Below, piece by piece: positions 44,393-53,222 of a stretch of DNA of 64,000 nucleotides (positions are counted from its first letter, which is position 1; every line of letters starts with the position of its first letter). The notes under the pieces are model-generated. The model saw nothing but the letters and a program-made list of their open reading frames with translations. It had not been told where the DNA came from and ran no database searches. The stretch is taken from NCBI GenBank assembly GCA_900545135.1, contig UQXL01000006.1, positions 30,630 to 94,629 of the forward strand. Direction: 5' to 3'. Both the position numbers and the translations under genes were made by a program. Origin of the DNA: an uncultured Eubacteriales bacterium (GTDB taxonomy: Bacteria; Bacillota; Clostridia; Peptostreptococcales; Anaerovoracaceae).

Positions 44393-45049
44393 ATGGCTAA
44401 AGTCGGCGTACTGGGCGGGAGTTTCGACCCGGTACATCTGGGGCACATTGCCCTGGCTGAAGCTGCACTGGCTGAAGCAGGACTTGACCTGCTTATGATC
44501 ATGCCGGCAAAAGTCCAGCCTTTCAAGCAGGATATGAACGTAACCTGCGAGCGTCACAGGGAGGCGATGGTCAGACTGGCATTTGGCTGCGGCGATCAGG
44601 AGGGCGAAGGCTGGTCCGGGGCGGAAAAACATCCCGGGCAGGAGCAAAAAATACAGATATCGCGCTACGAGCTTGACAGCAGGGAGAATCCCTCATATAC
44701 GATACTGACCCTTGAACACATAAGGGAAGAATATCCGAAAGCAGAGATATTTTTCGTATGCGGCACCGATTCCTACCTAAGCCTGGAAGAGTGGTACAGA
44801 GGAACTGAGATCCTCAAAAACTATTCCCTCGTCGTCAGCGCAAGACCGGGCTACAAGGAAGCTCTTCTCAAAGAAAAGAGAAAGCTGTACAAAGAAAGAT
44901 ACGGTACGGAGACCGTCATGCTCCATTCTGAAATGCCGGATATTTCCTCCACGGAAGTGAGAGAGAGGATAAGGTCAGGCCAGTCAGTATCAAAGATGAT
45001 ACCCGCGCCGATAGAAAGGTATATCAAAGGAAATGGACTCTATAAGTAA
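44393..45049 (+). CDS. nadD: Nicotinate-nucleotide adenylyltransferase
   Basis: Makes deamido-NAD from nicotinate mononucleotide and ATP. 218 residues. Nucleotidyltransferase signatures GGSFDPVHLGHI (with the HxGH) and DISSTEVRERI are in place, with VCGTDSYLSLEEW between. About 15 residues longer than typical owing to an acidic, Gly-rich insert around residues 65-80. Start ATG 44393 behind CAGAGGT; the longer open frame extends into aspS. Head of the conserved nadD-yqeK-rsfS unit; overlaps yqeK by 17 bases. Confidence 0.95.
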   Translation: MAKVGVLGGSFDPVHLGHIALAEAALAEAGLDLLMIMPAKVQPFKQDMNVTCERHREAMVRLAFGCGDQEGEGWSGAEKHPGQEQKIQISRYELDSRENPSYTILTLEHIREEYPKAEIFFVCGTDSYLSLEEWYRGTEILKNYSLVVSARPGYKEALLKEKRKLYKERYGTETVMLHSEMPDISSTEVRERIRSGQSVSKMIPAPIERYIKGNGLYK

Positions 45050-45614
45050 TATACGCGAGTATATAGACAAAAACCTTTCCGAAAAGCGGAAAACGCATAC
45101 TTACGGCGTTTGCAGCACGGCCGTACGTCTGGCGGAAAAATACGGCTGCGACGTCAGCAAAGCTGAGACAGCTGCGCTGCTGCATGACCTGTACAGGGGA
45201 ACTCCGGTCAGCGTGCTCAATTATCACGTTACCCACCTTGGCCTGGACAAAAAATACCTGGATAACGCCAACCTTTCCCACGGCAAGATCGCCGCTGAAA
45301 TGATACAGAAGACTTTCGGCGTAGACGATCCTGACATAATAAACGCCGTCAGCTTTCATACCACCGGAAGACCTGACATGTCCCTGCTGGAAAAGATAAT
45401 CTATATATCAGACGCCATGGAGCCGGGGAGAAATTATCCCGGTGTGGACGATATACGAAAAGCGGCGGAAGAGGACATTGACAAAGCATGCCTGCTTTCC
45501 CTCAGCAGGACGATAGATTACGTGACGTCCGGCGGAAACTATTTAGACGAAGATACAGTCAAAGCTAAAAAATATTTTCAAGATATAATAACAGATAAAG
45601 GAGAAAAAATATGA
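45033..45614 (+). CDS. yqeK: HD-domain Ap4A hydrolase YqeK
   Basis: Symmetrical diadenosine tetraphosphatase of Gram-positive bacteria, which splits Ap4A to ADP. 193 residues with an HD fold: THTYGVCSTAVRLAE (His), ALLHDLYRG (His-Asp), NAVSFHTTGRP (His) and the final IIYISDAMEPGR (Asp). It overlaps both neighbours, 17 bases with nadD and 4 with rsfS, so all three are translated together. Confidence 0.93.
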   Translation: MDSISNIREYIDKNLSEKRKTHTYGVCSTAVRLAEKYGCDVSKAETAALLHDLYRGTPVSVLNYHVTHLGLDKKYLDNANLSHGKIAAEMIQKTFGVDDPDIINAVSFHTTGRPDMSLLEKIIYISDAMEPGRNYPGVDDIRKAAEEDIDKACLLSLSRTIDYVTSGGNYLDEDTVKAKKYFQDIITDKGEKI

Positions 45615-45955
45615 CCAACAAGGAATATGCCATGCTTGCCGGCAAGGCGCTTTCCGCGAAAAAAGGCCAGGATATCGTGATAATAGATATTCAGGAAAAA
45701 GCGTCTTTCGCGGATTACTTCGTCCTCTGCTCGGGAACGTCTGAACGCCAGATTGAAACGCTGGCAGACGAAGCGGAAGACAAGCTGGCGGAAAAAGGTC
45801 TCGCTGTCAAATCCATAGAGGGAAAGCACGGTTCAGGCTGGATACTGATGGATTTCGGCGATATCATAGTAAACATCTTTACCGGCGAGACGAGAGAAAA
45901 ATACAGCATAGAAAAGATTTGGGGAGACTGCAAATTCATTGAAGTGGAGGAATAA
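45611..45955 (+). CDS. rsfS: Ribosomal silencing factor RsfS
   Basis: Binds uL14 on the 50S subunit and blocks subunit joining in nutrient-poor cells. 114 residues, standard. Family hallmarks: AKKGQDIVIIDI-type strand, SFADYFVLCSGTSERQI, and GSGWILMDFGDIIVNIF. Start overlaps yqeK by 4 bases (ATGA), with AAGGAG upstream. leuS begins 8 bases later. Confidence 0.95.
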   Translation: MTNKEYAMLAGKALSAKKGQDIVIIDIQEKASFADYFVLCSGTSERQIETLADEAEDKLAEKGLAVKSIEGKHGSGWILMDFGDIIVNIFTGETREKYSIEKIWGDCKFIEVEE

Positions 45956-45963
45956 ACTTAGAA

Positions 45964-48450
45964 ATGAATGAAAGATATAATTTCGGAGAAATAGAGAAGA
46001 AGTGGCAAAAATACTGGGAGGAAAACCAGTGCTTCAAGACGGAGGAAGACGATTCCAAGAAGAAATATTACTGCCTGGAGATGTTCCCTTATCCGTCGGG
46101 CAAGCTTCACATGGGACACGTGAGAAACTATTCCATAGGCGACGTAGTAGCCAGATTCAAAAAGATGGACGGATACAACGTACTTCACCCTATGGGCTGG
46201 GATTCTTTCGGACTTCCTGCCGAAAACGCCGCAATAAAGCACGGCATTCACCCGAACATCTGGACCTGGGACAACATCAAGGAGATGAGAAACCAGCTCA
46301 AAGAGCTGGGGCTTTCCTATGACTGGGACAGAGAGGTCGCCACCTGTCATCCCGATTACTACAGATGGATGCAGTGGATATTTATCCAGTTCTATAAGAG
46401 AGGACTCGCTTACAAGAAAGAAAATCCGGTAAACTGGTGTCCGAGCTGTCAGACGGTGCTTGCCAACGAACAGGTGGTAGACGGCTGCTGCGAGAGGTGC
46501 AAATCTCCGGTAGGCAAGAAAAACCTTTCCCAGTGGTACTTCAAAATAACCGACTACGCTGAAAGACTGCTTGATAATCTCGACAAGTTGGACGGATGGC
46601 CAAACAAAGTCAAGGTGATGCAGAGAAACTGGATAGGAAAATCCGTCGGTGCAGAAGTAGATTTCAAAATCAAGGACAGAGACGAGATCTTAACCGTATT
46701 CACCACGAGAGTAGACACCATCTATGGAACTACTTACATGGTTCTGGCGCCGGAATATCCTACGGTGCTTTCTATGGTAGAGGGTACTGAATATGAGAAG
46801 CCTGTCAGGGAATATATCGAAAAGGTAGAGCACATGAACGACATAGAGAGAACCTCTACCTCCAATGAAAAGACAGGCGTATTCATTGGAAAATACGCGA
46901 TAAACCCGTTTACAAAGAAAGAAATTCCTATCTACATTTCCGATTACGTTCTGATGGGTTACGGAACGGGAGCCGTCATGGGCGTGCCTGCTCACGACCA
47001 GCGAGACTTTGACTTCGCTACGAAATTCGGCATAGACATAGTGCCGGTAGTAGACCCGGGCGACCCTGAAATCGACTTGAACAACCTTAAAGCCGCCTGC
47101 GCAGCTGAAGGAAAGCTGATAAATTCCGGCCAGTTCAACGGAATGAACAACAGGGAAGCTATTGATAAATTCATCGAACTGGTAGAAAAAGAAGGCATAG
47201 GCAAGAAGACCGTAAATTACAGGCTCAGGGACTGGCTCATCTCAAGACAGCGCTACTGGGGCACGCCGATTCCTATGATTTACTGTGAGACTTGCGGCTG
47301 GGTTCCTGAAAAAGAAGAGAATCTGCCTGTTCTGCTGCCGACAGACGTTGAATTTACAGGCAAGGGAGAGTCGCCGCTCGCCACTTCCAAGACGTTCCGC
47401 GATACAGTCTGCCCTGTATGCGGCAAGCCTGCCAAGAGAGAGCTGGACACGATGGATACGTTCCTCGATTCATCCTGGTATTTCCTGCGCTACTGCGACC
47501 CTAAGAACGATAAGGCACCTTTCGACCCTGCAAAGGCTGAATACTGGATGGACGTAGACCAGTACATCGGCGGAGTGGAACATGCGATCCTGCACCTGAT
47601 GTATTCGAGATTCTTCCAGATGGCGTTCTATGACATGGGTCTTGTAAAACAGGAAGAGCCGTTCAGAAACCTGCTCACCCAGGGCATGGTCAACAAGGAC
47701 GGCAAGAAGATGTCCAAATCTCTCGGCAATGTCGTAAGCCCTGAGGACATCATCAAAAAATACGGCGCCGATACGGCAAGGCTGTTCATACTCTTCGCCG
47801 CCCCGCCTGACAGGGAGCTGGACTGGTCCGACGCAGGCGTAGAGGGAAGCTATAAGTTCCTCAACAGAGTATACCGCCTCGTATATGAGATAAAAGCCAA
47901 ATATCCGCAGTTCCCTGAGGCTTTTGAAATCAAGACCCAGGCAGATAAAGACCTTAACTATATGCTGAACGCCGCCATCAAAAAGGTGAGCGAAGACGTG
48001 GGCGGAAGATTCAGCTTCAACACGGCGATCAGCTCCATAATGGAACTGGTCAACGAAATGTACAAGTACAAGGAGGGTGAAGAAGTAAACGCCGGACTCC
48101 TTGGAAAAGCCACAAAAGAACTTATTTTGATCCTTTCGCCGTTTGTACCGCATATCTGCGAGGAAATGTGGCAGCATATAGGACAGACGGAATCCGTATC
48201 CACTATGAGATGGCCGGAATTCGATGAAAGTGCCCTTGTAAAGGACACTGTGGAAATAGTGGTGCAGATCAACGGAAAGGTAAAGGAAAAACTCATGGTT
48301 TCCGCAGATGATGATAAGGAAACACTGGAAAAGATAGCTATGGAGAGTGAGAAGATAAAAGGACTGCTTGCGGACAAATCTGTCGTAAAAGTAATAGCAG
48401 TGCCGAAGAGACTGATCAACATTGTAGTAAAACAAGATACAATTTCATAA
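45964..48450 (+). CDS. leuS: Leucyl-tRNA synthetase
   Basis: Class I synthetase, 828 residues, bacterial type. HIGH-type motif in PYPSGKLHMGHVRNY; CP1 editing domain around 220-410 with the Thr-rich TTRVDTIYGTTYMV and the conserved GTGAVMGVPAHDQRD; zinc-like CPVCGKPAKRELDTMDTF; KMSKS loop in KDGKKMSKSLGN; C-terminal anticodon domain. All elements look intact. It follows rsfS in the nadD cluster. The stop codon lies within a 14-bp degenerate tandem repeat. Confidence 0.97.
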   Translation: MNERYNFGEIEKKWQKYWEENQCFKTEEDDSKKKYYCLEMFPYPSGKLHMGHVRNYSIGDVVARFKKMDGYNVLHPMGWDSFGLPAENAAIKHGIHPNIWTWDNIKEMRNQLKELGLSYDWDREVATCHPDYYRWMQWIFIQFYKRGLAYKKENPVNWCPSCQTVLANEQVVDGCCERCKSPVGKKNLSQWYFKITDYAERLLDNLDKLDGWPNKVKVMQRNWIGKSVGAEVDFKIKDRDEILTVFTTRVDTIYGTTYMVLAPEYPTVLSMVEGTEYEKPVREYIEKVEHMNDIERTSTSNEKTGVFIGKYAINPFTKKEIPIYISDYVLMGYGTGAVMGVPAHDQRDFDFATKFGIDIVPVVDPGDPEIDLNNLKAACAAEGKLINSGQFNGMNNREAIDKFIELVEKEGIGKKTVNYRLRDWLISRQRYWGTPIPMIYCETCGWVPEKEENLPVLLPTDVEFTGKGESPLATSKTFRDTVCPVCGKPAKRELDTMDTFLDSSWYFLRYCDPKNDKAPFDPAKAEYWMDVDQYIGGVEHAILHLMYSRFFQMAFYDMGLVKQEEPFRNLLTQGMVNKDGKKMSKSLGNVVSPEDIIKKYGADTARLFILFAAPPDRELDWSDAGVEGSYKFLNRVYRLVYEIKAKYPQFPEAFEIKTQADKDLNYMLNAAIKKVSEDVGGRFSFNTAISSIMELVNEMYKYKEGEEVNAGLLGKATKELILILSPFVPHICEEMWQHIGQTESVSTMRWPEFDESALVKDTVEIVVQINGKVKEKLMVSADDDKETLEKIAMESEKIKGLLADKSVVKVIAVPKRLINIVVKQDTIS

Positions 48451-48484
48451 TTAGAAATTCATGATTAGAACTTCATTATTCATA
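48443..48484 (+). repeat. 14-bp degenerate tandem repeat spanning the leuS stop codon
   Basis: Units at 48443 (tttcataattagaa), 48457 (attcatgattagaa) and 48471 (cttcattattcata). The first two match at 12 of 14, the third weakly at 9 of 14. The first includes the TAA of leuS. Confidence 0.65.
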
Positions 48485-48529
48485 AAGGCTGTCTTTTCAT
48501 AAATAAAAAAGAACGGAGAATAAATATTT

Positions 48530-50212
48530 ATGAGAAAAAGACAAGTTAGAGGAAAGAAAGAGCCCAGCCTTAAGATCATTCCCATAGGAGGACTGAACGA
48601 AATAGGCAAGAACATGACGCTCCTGGAATACAACGATCAAATCTTAATCATAGACTGCGGCATGACTTTCCCTGAAGACGAAATGTACGGAATCGACATA
48701 GTTATCCCTGATTTCAGCTACGTGATAGAAAACAGGGATAAACTGGTGGGAATGGTGATAACCCATGGTCACGAGGACCATATAGGCGCCATACCATATC
48801 TTTTGAAAAACGTCAAGCTTCCTGTATATGGAACCAGACTTACGTTGGGGCTTGTGGAGAACAAGCTCAAGGAACACCAGGTGGTCGGCGACCTGAGAAC
48901 CATAAAAGCCGGCGATAAGATTCAGCTGGGCGATTTTAAGATAGAAACTATTCGGACGACCCATTCCATCGCAGACTCCATCTGTCTGGCGATAACTACG
49001 CCTGCCGGAGTGATCTTCCACTCCGGAGACTTCAAGATAGACTATACGCCGATAGACGGAGAGCCGATAGACTTTTCCCGTCTGGCTGAGATAGGCAAAA
49101 AAGGCGTTACTCTGATGATGTGCGACAGCACCAACGCCGTAAGGCCGGGATTTACTTCTTAGGAAAGGGTCGTAGGACAGACGATAGAGAACATCTTCAG
49201 GACTGCCAAGACGAGGATAATAATAGCGACATTTTCTTCCAACGTCCACCGTGTGCAGAAGATCATAGAGAGCGCCGTCAAGGTGGGCAGAAAGGTCGCC
49301 ATATCCGGCAGGAGCATGGAAAACGTAGTGGCTCTGGCCATAGAGCTGGGATATCTGGATATACCGCCGGGAACGCTGGTGGATCTGAGGATGACAAAAA
49401 ATATACCTGACGACAAGCTGGTAATCATCACTACAGGCAGCCAGGGTGAACCGATGTCGGCGCTTTCCAGGATAGCCTCCGGAGAGCATAAGTCGGTGAA
49501 GCTGAAGAAGGGCGACATGGTCATCCTTTCATCGACGCCTGTACCCGGCAATGAAAAGACCGTTTCCAACGTAGTAAACAAGCTCTTTGAAAAAGGCGCA
49601 GAAGTCATATATTCAGACATCGCCGATATCCACGTCTCAGGTCATGCGTGCCAGGAGGAACTGAAGCTGCTCCACTCGCTGATAAAACCAAAGTTCTTTA
49701 TGCCCGTACACGGCGAATACAGACATCTGATACAGCATGCCCGTCTGGCCGAAAGCCTCGGCATGAAGAGCGAAAATATATTCGTGCTGGACAACGGCGA
49801 CATTCTCACGGTAAGCAAGAACAGGGCTCACAAGACGGAGCAGCAGGTGGACGCTGACGCCATCCTCGTGGACGGACTGGGAGTCGGCGACGTGGGCAAT
49901 ATAGTGCTCCGCGACAGGAAGCTGCTTTCAGAGTCGGGACTGATAATAGTAGTGGCCGCCATCGATAGGGAGAGCCATCAGGTGGTTTCAGGGCCTGACA
50001 TCATTTCAAGAGGCTTCGTATATGTGAGAGAAAACGAAAAGCTGATCGAAGAGGCACGCCAGGTGGCCGAAGAAGCCATCGAAAAGTGCCAGAAAAAGAA
50101 TATCAAGGACTGGAACACCATGAAATCCAAGGTAAGGGATTCTCTCGGCTCATACATCTATCAGACCACCAAGAGAGACCCTATAATCCTGCCGATTTTC
50201 CTGGAGGTATAG
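48530..50212 (+). pseudogene. rnj: Ribonuclease J, interrupted by one in-frame TAG
   Basis: RNase J is a metallo-beta-lactamase/beta-CASP enzyme with endo- and 5'-3' exonuclease action that dominates mRNA turnover in many Firmicutes. The frame of 561 codons matches a full-length enzyme: Lys/Arg-rich start, IPIGGLNEIGKNMTLLEY, metal site THGHEDHIGAIPYLL, SIADSICLAITTP and FHSGDFKIDYTP, the beta-CASP part with IIIATFSSNVHRVQKI, VHGEYRHL and a C-terminal domain. TAG at 49160-49162 breaks it after DSTNAVRPGFTS; the expected residue there is Ser (relatives read near TPSE). Sequence after the stop resumes at once as ERVVGQTIENIF, with no frameshift. No second RNase J is in the window. See findings. 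Confidence 0.85.
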
Positions 50213-50330
50213 ACTGGAAGTATAAAATAGATTTTCATGCGGATTTCACCGGGGCAGAAGCATTTTGCGATATTGCGCCCCGGCAGCAACGCGGTTTAAC
50301 GATTTCAAGATTTCAAAGGAGAGTGACAAA

Positions 50331-50672
50331 ATGAACGTATATGATCAGGCGCACGGCCTGGCTCAGGCCATCAAAGCGTCAGAAGAATTCAAGCAGTACA
50401 GCGCCGTAAAGGAAAAGGTCAAGGCAAATCCCGAGATGGATAAAATGCTTAAGGATTTTCAGCAGAAGCAGTTCGAGCTGCAGGCCAAGCAGATGATGGG
50501 AGAAGAAGTGAACGACGAGGCCATGTCCTCAGTTCAGTCACTCTACAGCATCATGGCCAGCGATCCTCTCTGCGCCGAATACCTTCAGGCGGAAATGCGC
50601 TTTTCCCTGATGATGAAAGATGTCTATGAAATTCTGGGCGAAGCCGCAGGTCTTGGCGATATGGCTCAATAA
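50331..50672 (+). CDS. YlbF/YmcA-family protein
   Basis: Small all-helical protein of 113 residues of the Com_YlbF family. In Bacillus, YlbF, YmcA and YaaT form an iron-sulfur complex that steers RNase Y and affects competence, biofilm and sporulation. Here the family stretch YDQAHGLAQAIKASEEF and KMLKDFQQKQFELQAKQM are clear. The start is ATG 50331 behind AAAGGAGAG. It lies directly after RNase J, linking two mRNA-decay-related genes. It ends before a short tandem repeat (50681-50700) and the efp promoter. Confidence 0.88.
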   Translation: MNVYDQAHGLAQAIKASEEFKQYSAVKEKVKANPEMDKMLKDFQQKQFELQAKQMMGEEVNDEAMSSVQSLYSIMASDPLCAEYLQAEMRFSLMMKDVYEILGEAAGLGDMAQ

Positions 50673-50680
50673 CAGCGAAA

Positions 50681-50700
50681 ATTGAGGAAGATTGAGGACT
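50681..50700 (+). repeat. 10-bp tandem duplication before the efp promoter
   Basis: aattgaggaa (50681-50690) and gattgaggac (50691-50700), 8 of 10 identical. Confidence 0.55.
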
Positions 50701-50728
50701 TGGCAACAGAGGTATTTTTTGGTATAAT
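50700..50728 (+). promoter_or_regulatory. Vegetative promoter for efp
   Basis: TTGGCA (50700-50705), 17-base spacer, TATAAT (50723-50728), the ATG of efp 50 bases on. Confidence 0.75.
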
Positions 50729-50778
50729 AGACTGCAGTCAAAGAAAACAGCCAATTTGAAAAGAATGGAGAGATAAAA

Positions 50779-51339
50779 ATGATTTACGCTAGCGACTTTA
50801 GAAAAGGTATTACATTTGAAATTAACGGAGAGCCTCATGTAGTTCTGGACTTCCAGCACGTTAAGCCGGGCAAGGGAGCAGCCTTCGTAAGAACTAAATA
50901 CAGAAACATCCTTACGGGAGCCACGAGAGAAGAAGCTTTCAATCCCAACGACAAATTCCCTAAGGCTCATATAGAGACTAAAGTTATGCAGTATCTGTAT
51001 AACGACGGCGAGCTCTATTATTTCATGGATCAGGAAACTTACGAGCAGGTTCCTCTGATGCAGGAACAGGTGGAAGAGGCTATGAAATACCTCAGAGAAA
51101 ACGATGAAGCCACCATCAAGTTCTACAAGGGCAGCGCGTTCCTCGTTGAAGCGCCTAACTTCGTAGACCTCAAGGTCATCGAAACAGAGCCGGGAGTAAA
51201 AGGCGACACGGCTACCAACGTCACTAAAGCCGCCACAGTTGAGACCGGCGCCGTAATTCAGGTTCCTATCTTCATCGAAGAAGGCGAAGTAATACAGATA
51301 GACACAAGAAGCGGAGAATACCTTGGACGTTCCAAGTAA
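50779..51339 (+). CDS. efp: Elongation factor P
   Basis: Relieves ribosome stalling at proline runs. 186 residues with three beta-barrel domains: KOW-like N domain (KGITFEINGEPHVVLDF), the loop VKPGKGAAFVR whose Lys (about 32) reaches the peptidyl-transferase centre and is modified in other bacteria, and OB domains ending ETGAVIQVPIFIEEGE and DTRSGEYLGR. No EpmA or EpmB modification gene is in the window. Own promoter, good ribosome-binding site (TGGAGAG), and terminator after. Confidence 0.97.
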   Translation: MIYASDFRKGITFEINGEPHVVLDFQHVKPGKGAAFVRTKYRNILTGATREEAFNPNDKFPKAHIETKVMQYLYNDGELYYFMDQETYEQVPLMQEQVEEAMKYLRENDEATIKFYKGSAFLVEAPNFVDLKVIETEPGVKGDTATNVTKAATVETGAVIQVPIFIEEGEVIQIDTRSGEYLGRSK

Positions 51340-51377
51340 AAAAGCTTTGATAACGGCCTCTTTCAGAGGTGAAATAC

Positions 51378-51401
51378 GGGACGAGGACTCGTCCCTTTAT
51401 T
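51378..51401 (+). terminator. Intrinsic terminator after efp
   Basis: GGGACGA and TCGTCCC enclose GGAC, followed by TTTATTTAT. Confidence 0.75.
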
Positions 51402-51439
51402 TATAGTTTTTGATACAGCTTAGATTTAGAGGTAACTTG

Positions 51440-52510
51440 ATGATAAAGTTTGAAGCCATAAAATCCAACAAGAAACTCTGCATTATTCTGATCGCCGCGG
51501 TTGTGATTGTCATACTGGCGGCGGCAGCCCTGATTGCATATAACAGCGGACTTGGTCCGGCGGACGCGGAAAACGACGAGCCGGTCACAGTTAACATACC
51601 ATCAGGCAGCGGCGCAGTCAGCATAATAGAAATCCTCGACGAAAACGGTCTGGTCAAGAACAAGACCATGGCCAAGATACATGTCAGGATAGGAGGATAC
51701 GATTCTCTGCAGGCCAATACATATATCTTTTCAAAAGATATGAGCCTCAAAGAAATTCTAAACGCCATAAATACGGGAGATTTCAACTATCTTTCTAAGA
51801 ATTTGATAACGATAGTCCAATGTTATACCATACCGCAGGCTGCTGAAGCCATAGCCGAAAAGCTTCCTTATTCCAAAGAGGAAATACTGGCTGTATGGAA
51901 TGACAGGGAATACCTGGAAAGCCTCATAGACAAGTATTGGTTCCTGACCGACGAGATACTGGCCGATGGCATCATGTATCCGCTGGAGGGATATCTCTAT
52001 CCTGAGACTTACATCATAACCGATGAAAATGCTTCGATAGAGGACGTGACTGATATAATTCTGTCCATGACTGATGAAAAGCTTTCCGAGAGGAAAGAGG
52101 ATATAGAAAAGAGCGGCAGAACTGTCCATCAGTTCCTTTCCCTCACTTCCGTAGTTGAAAGCGAATCTCTCTTTGAAAAGGACAGGCCTATAATCGCCGG
52201 AGTTTTCATCAATCGTCTCGAAAACGGAATGCCGCTGCAGAGCGATATAACCGTGCTTTATGCCCTGCAGGAAAAACGGGTGAACGTAACTTACAGTGAT
52301 CTTGAAGTGGAATCCAAGTATAACACATATAAGTATACAGGCCTTCCTATAGGCCCTATAGGCGCCGTATCAGCTCCGGCAATGGACGATACGATCTCCT
52401 ATGAAAAATCCGATTACCTTTTCTTCTTCGCCAAGGAGGACGGAACGGTGATCTATTCCAAAACGCTGGCAGAACACGAAAAAGCGGTAGAAGAAAACCT
52501 GTGGTATTGA
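51440..52510 (+). CDS. mltG: Endolytic transglycosylase MltG (YceG-like)
   Basis: Membrane-bound lytic transglycosylase that trims newly made peptidoglycan strands. 356 residues: a short cytoplasmic part, one membrane helix (IILIAAVVIVILAAAALIA), a LysM-like subdomain, and the YceG fold with catalytic Glu in LSLTSVVESES, then VFINRLENGMPLQSDITVLYAL and the conserved YNTYKYTGLPIGPI and FFFAKEDGTVIYSKTLAEH. Start ATG 51440 with AGAGGT 7 bases upstream. Corresponds to Bacillus yrrL and is followed by yrrM and yrrN/O homologues in the same order. Confidence 0.94.
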   Translation: MIKFEAIKSNKKLCIILIAAVVIVILAAAALIAYNSGLGPADAENDEPVTVNIPSGSGAVSIIEILDENGLVKNKTMAKIHVRIGGYDSLQANTYIFSKDMSLKEILNAINTGDFNYLSKNLITIVQCYTIPQAAEAIAEKLPYSKEEILAVWNDREYLESLIDKYWFLTDEILADGIMYPLEGYLYPETYIITDENASIEDVTDIILSMTDEKLSERKEDIEKSGRTVHQFLSLTSVVESESLFEKDRPIIAGVFINRLENGMPLQSDITVLYALQEKRVNVTYSDLEVESKYNTYKYTGLPIGPIGAVSAPAMDDTISYEKSDYLFFFAKEDGTVIYSKTLAEHEKAVEENLWY

Positions 52511-52511
52511 T

Positions 52512-53174
52512 ATGAACATAACAAATGAAGACGTCACCAATTATATAAACGGCTTTTACAAGCCTCAGGCAGCTCATCTCGCCGCTTTGAGACAGGAGGC
52601 GGAATCGGCCGGAGTGCCTGTTATCCTCAGAGAAACCGAGAATTTTCTCGCTTTTCTTCTCAAAGCCTTTAAACCTGCCAGAATACTGGAAATAGGAACA
52701 GCCGTCGGATATTCGGCCATATTTTTCGCACAACTGGGAGCGGAAGTGGTGACGGTGGAAAAATCTCCCGATATGGCTGACACAGCCCGGGAGAACATAA
52801 AAGAGGCAGGCTTTGAAAGCAAAATTACTGTTCTTGTCGGCGACGGGGAAGAGGCGATACGTCAAAAGCTCAAGGAAAGCGACGTATTCGACATGGTCTT
52901 CATCGACGCTGCCAAAAGCCACTACAGGAGATTTCTTGACGCCGCGCTGCCATTCTGCAGAGACGGCAGCTTCATAGTGTCGGACAACGTGCTGCTGAAA
53001 GGAGCATCCGCCTCGGATAAGTACGACCCCAACGGCAGGTTCAAGACCAACGTCAGGAATATGCGCCGGTATCTCGATTATATTTCGGACTGTCCGTATC
53101 TCGATACGTCCGTCATCGCCTGCGGCGACGGACTGGCGCTGAGCGTCTACAGCCGCGCAGCCGGCGTTGAATGA
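52512..53174 (+). CDS. trmR: tRNA 5-hydroxyuridine methyltransferase TrmR (YrrM-like)
   Basis: SAM-dependent O-methyltransferase of 220 residues that in Bacillus converts 5-hydroxyuridine to 5-methoxyuridine at wobble position 34. Motif I ILEIGTAVGYSAIFF, acidic motif TVEKSPDMADT, metal and substrate segment MVFIDAAKSHYRRFL and SDNVLLKG are typical of cation-dependent O-methyltransferases. It starts one base after mltG and has no strong ribosome-binding site, so it is translationally coupled. The next gene, trhP, makes the hydroxyuridine substrate, so this pair forms one tRNA modification pathway. Confidence 0.92.
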   Translation: MNITNEDVTNYINGFYKPQAAHLAALRQEAESAGVPVILRETENFLAFLLKAFKPARILEIGTAVGYSAIFFAQLGAEVVTVEKSPDMADTARENIKEAGFESKITVLVGDGEEAIRQKLKESDVFDMVFIDAAKSHYRRFLDAALPFCRDGSFIVSDNVLLKGASASDKYDPNGRFKTNVRNMRRYLDYISDCPYLDTSVIACGDGLALSVYSRAAGVE

Positions 53175-53222
53175 TGCGCAGGGTAAACAAATTATAATCA
53201 TAGACTTTAGGTATAAACGATA

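Noticed and set aside
47470..48435. Long open frame antisense to leuS (minus strand)
   Set aside because: Lies wholly inside a strongly conserved gene, has no ribosome-binding site, and its translation is an odd mix of Tyr, Phe, His and Arg typical of antisense frames.
49160..49162. Pyrrolysine at the TAG in RNase J
   Set aside because: TAG terminates many other genes here, the position is not a known Pyl site, and no pyl genes are in the window; not excluded genome-wide.
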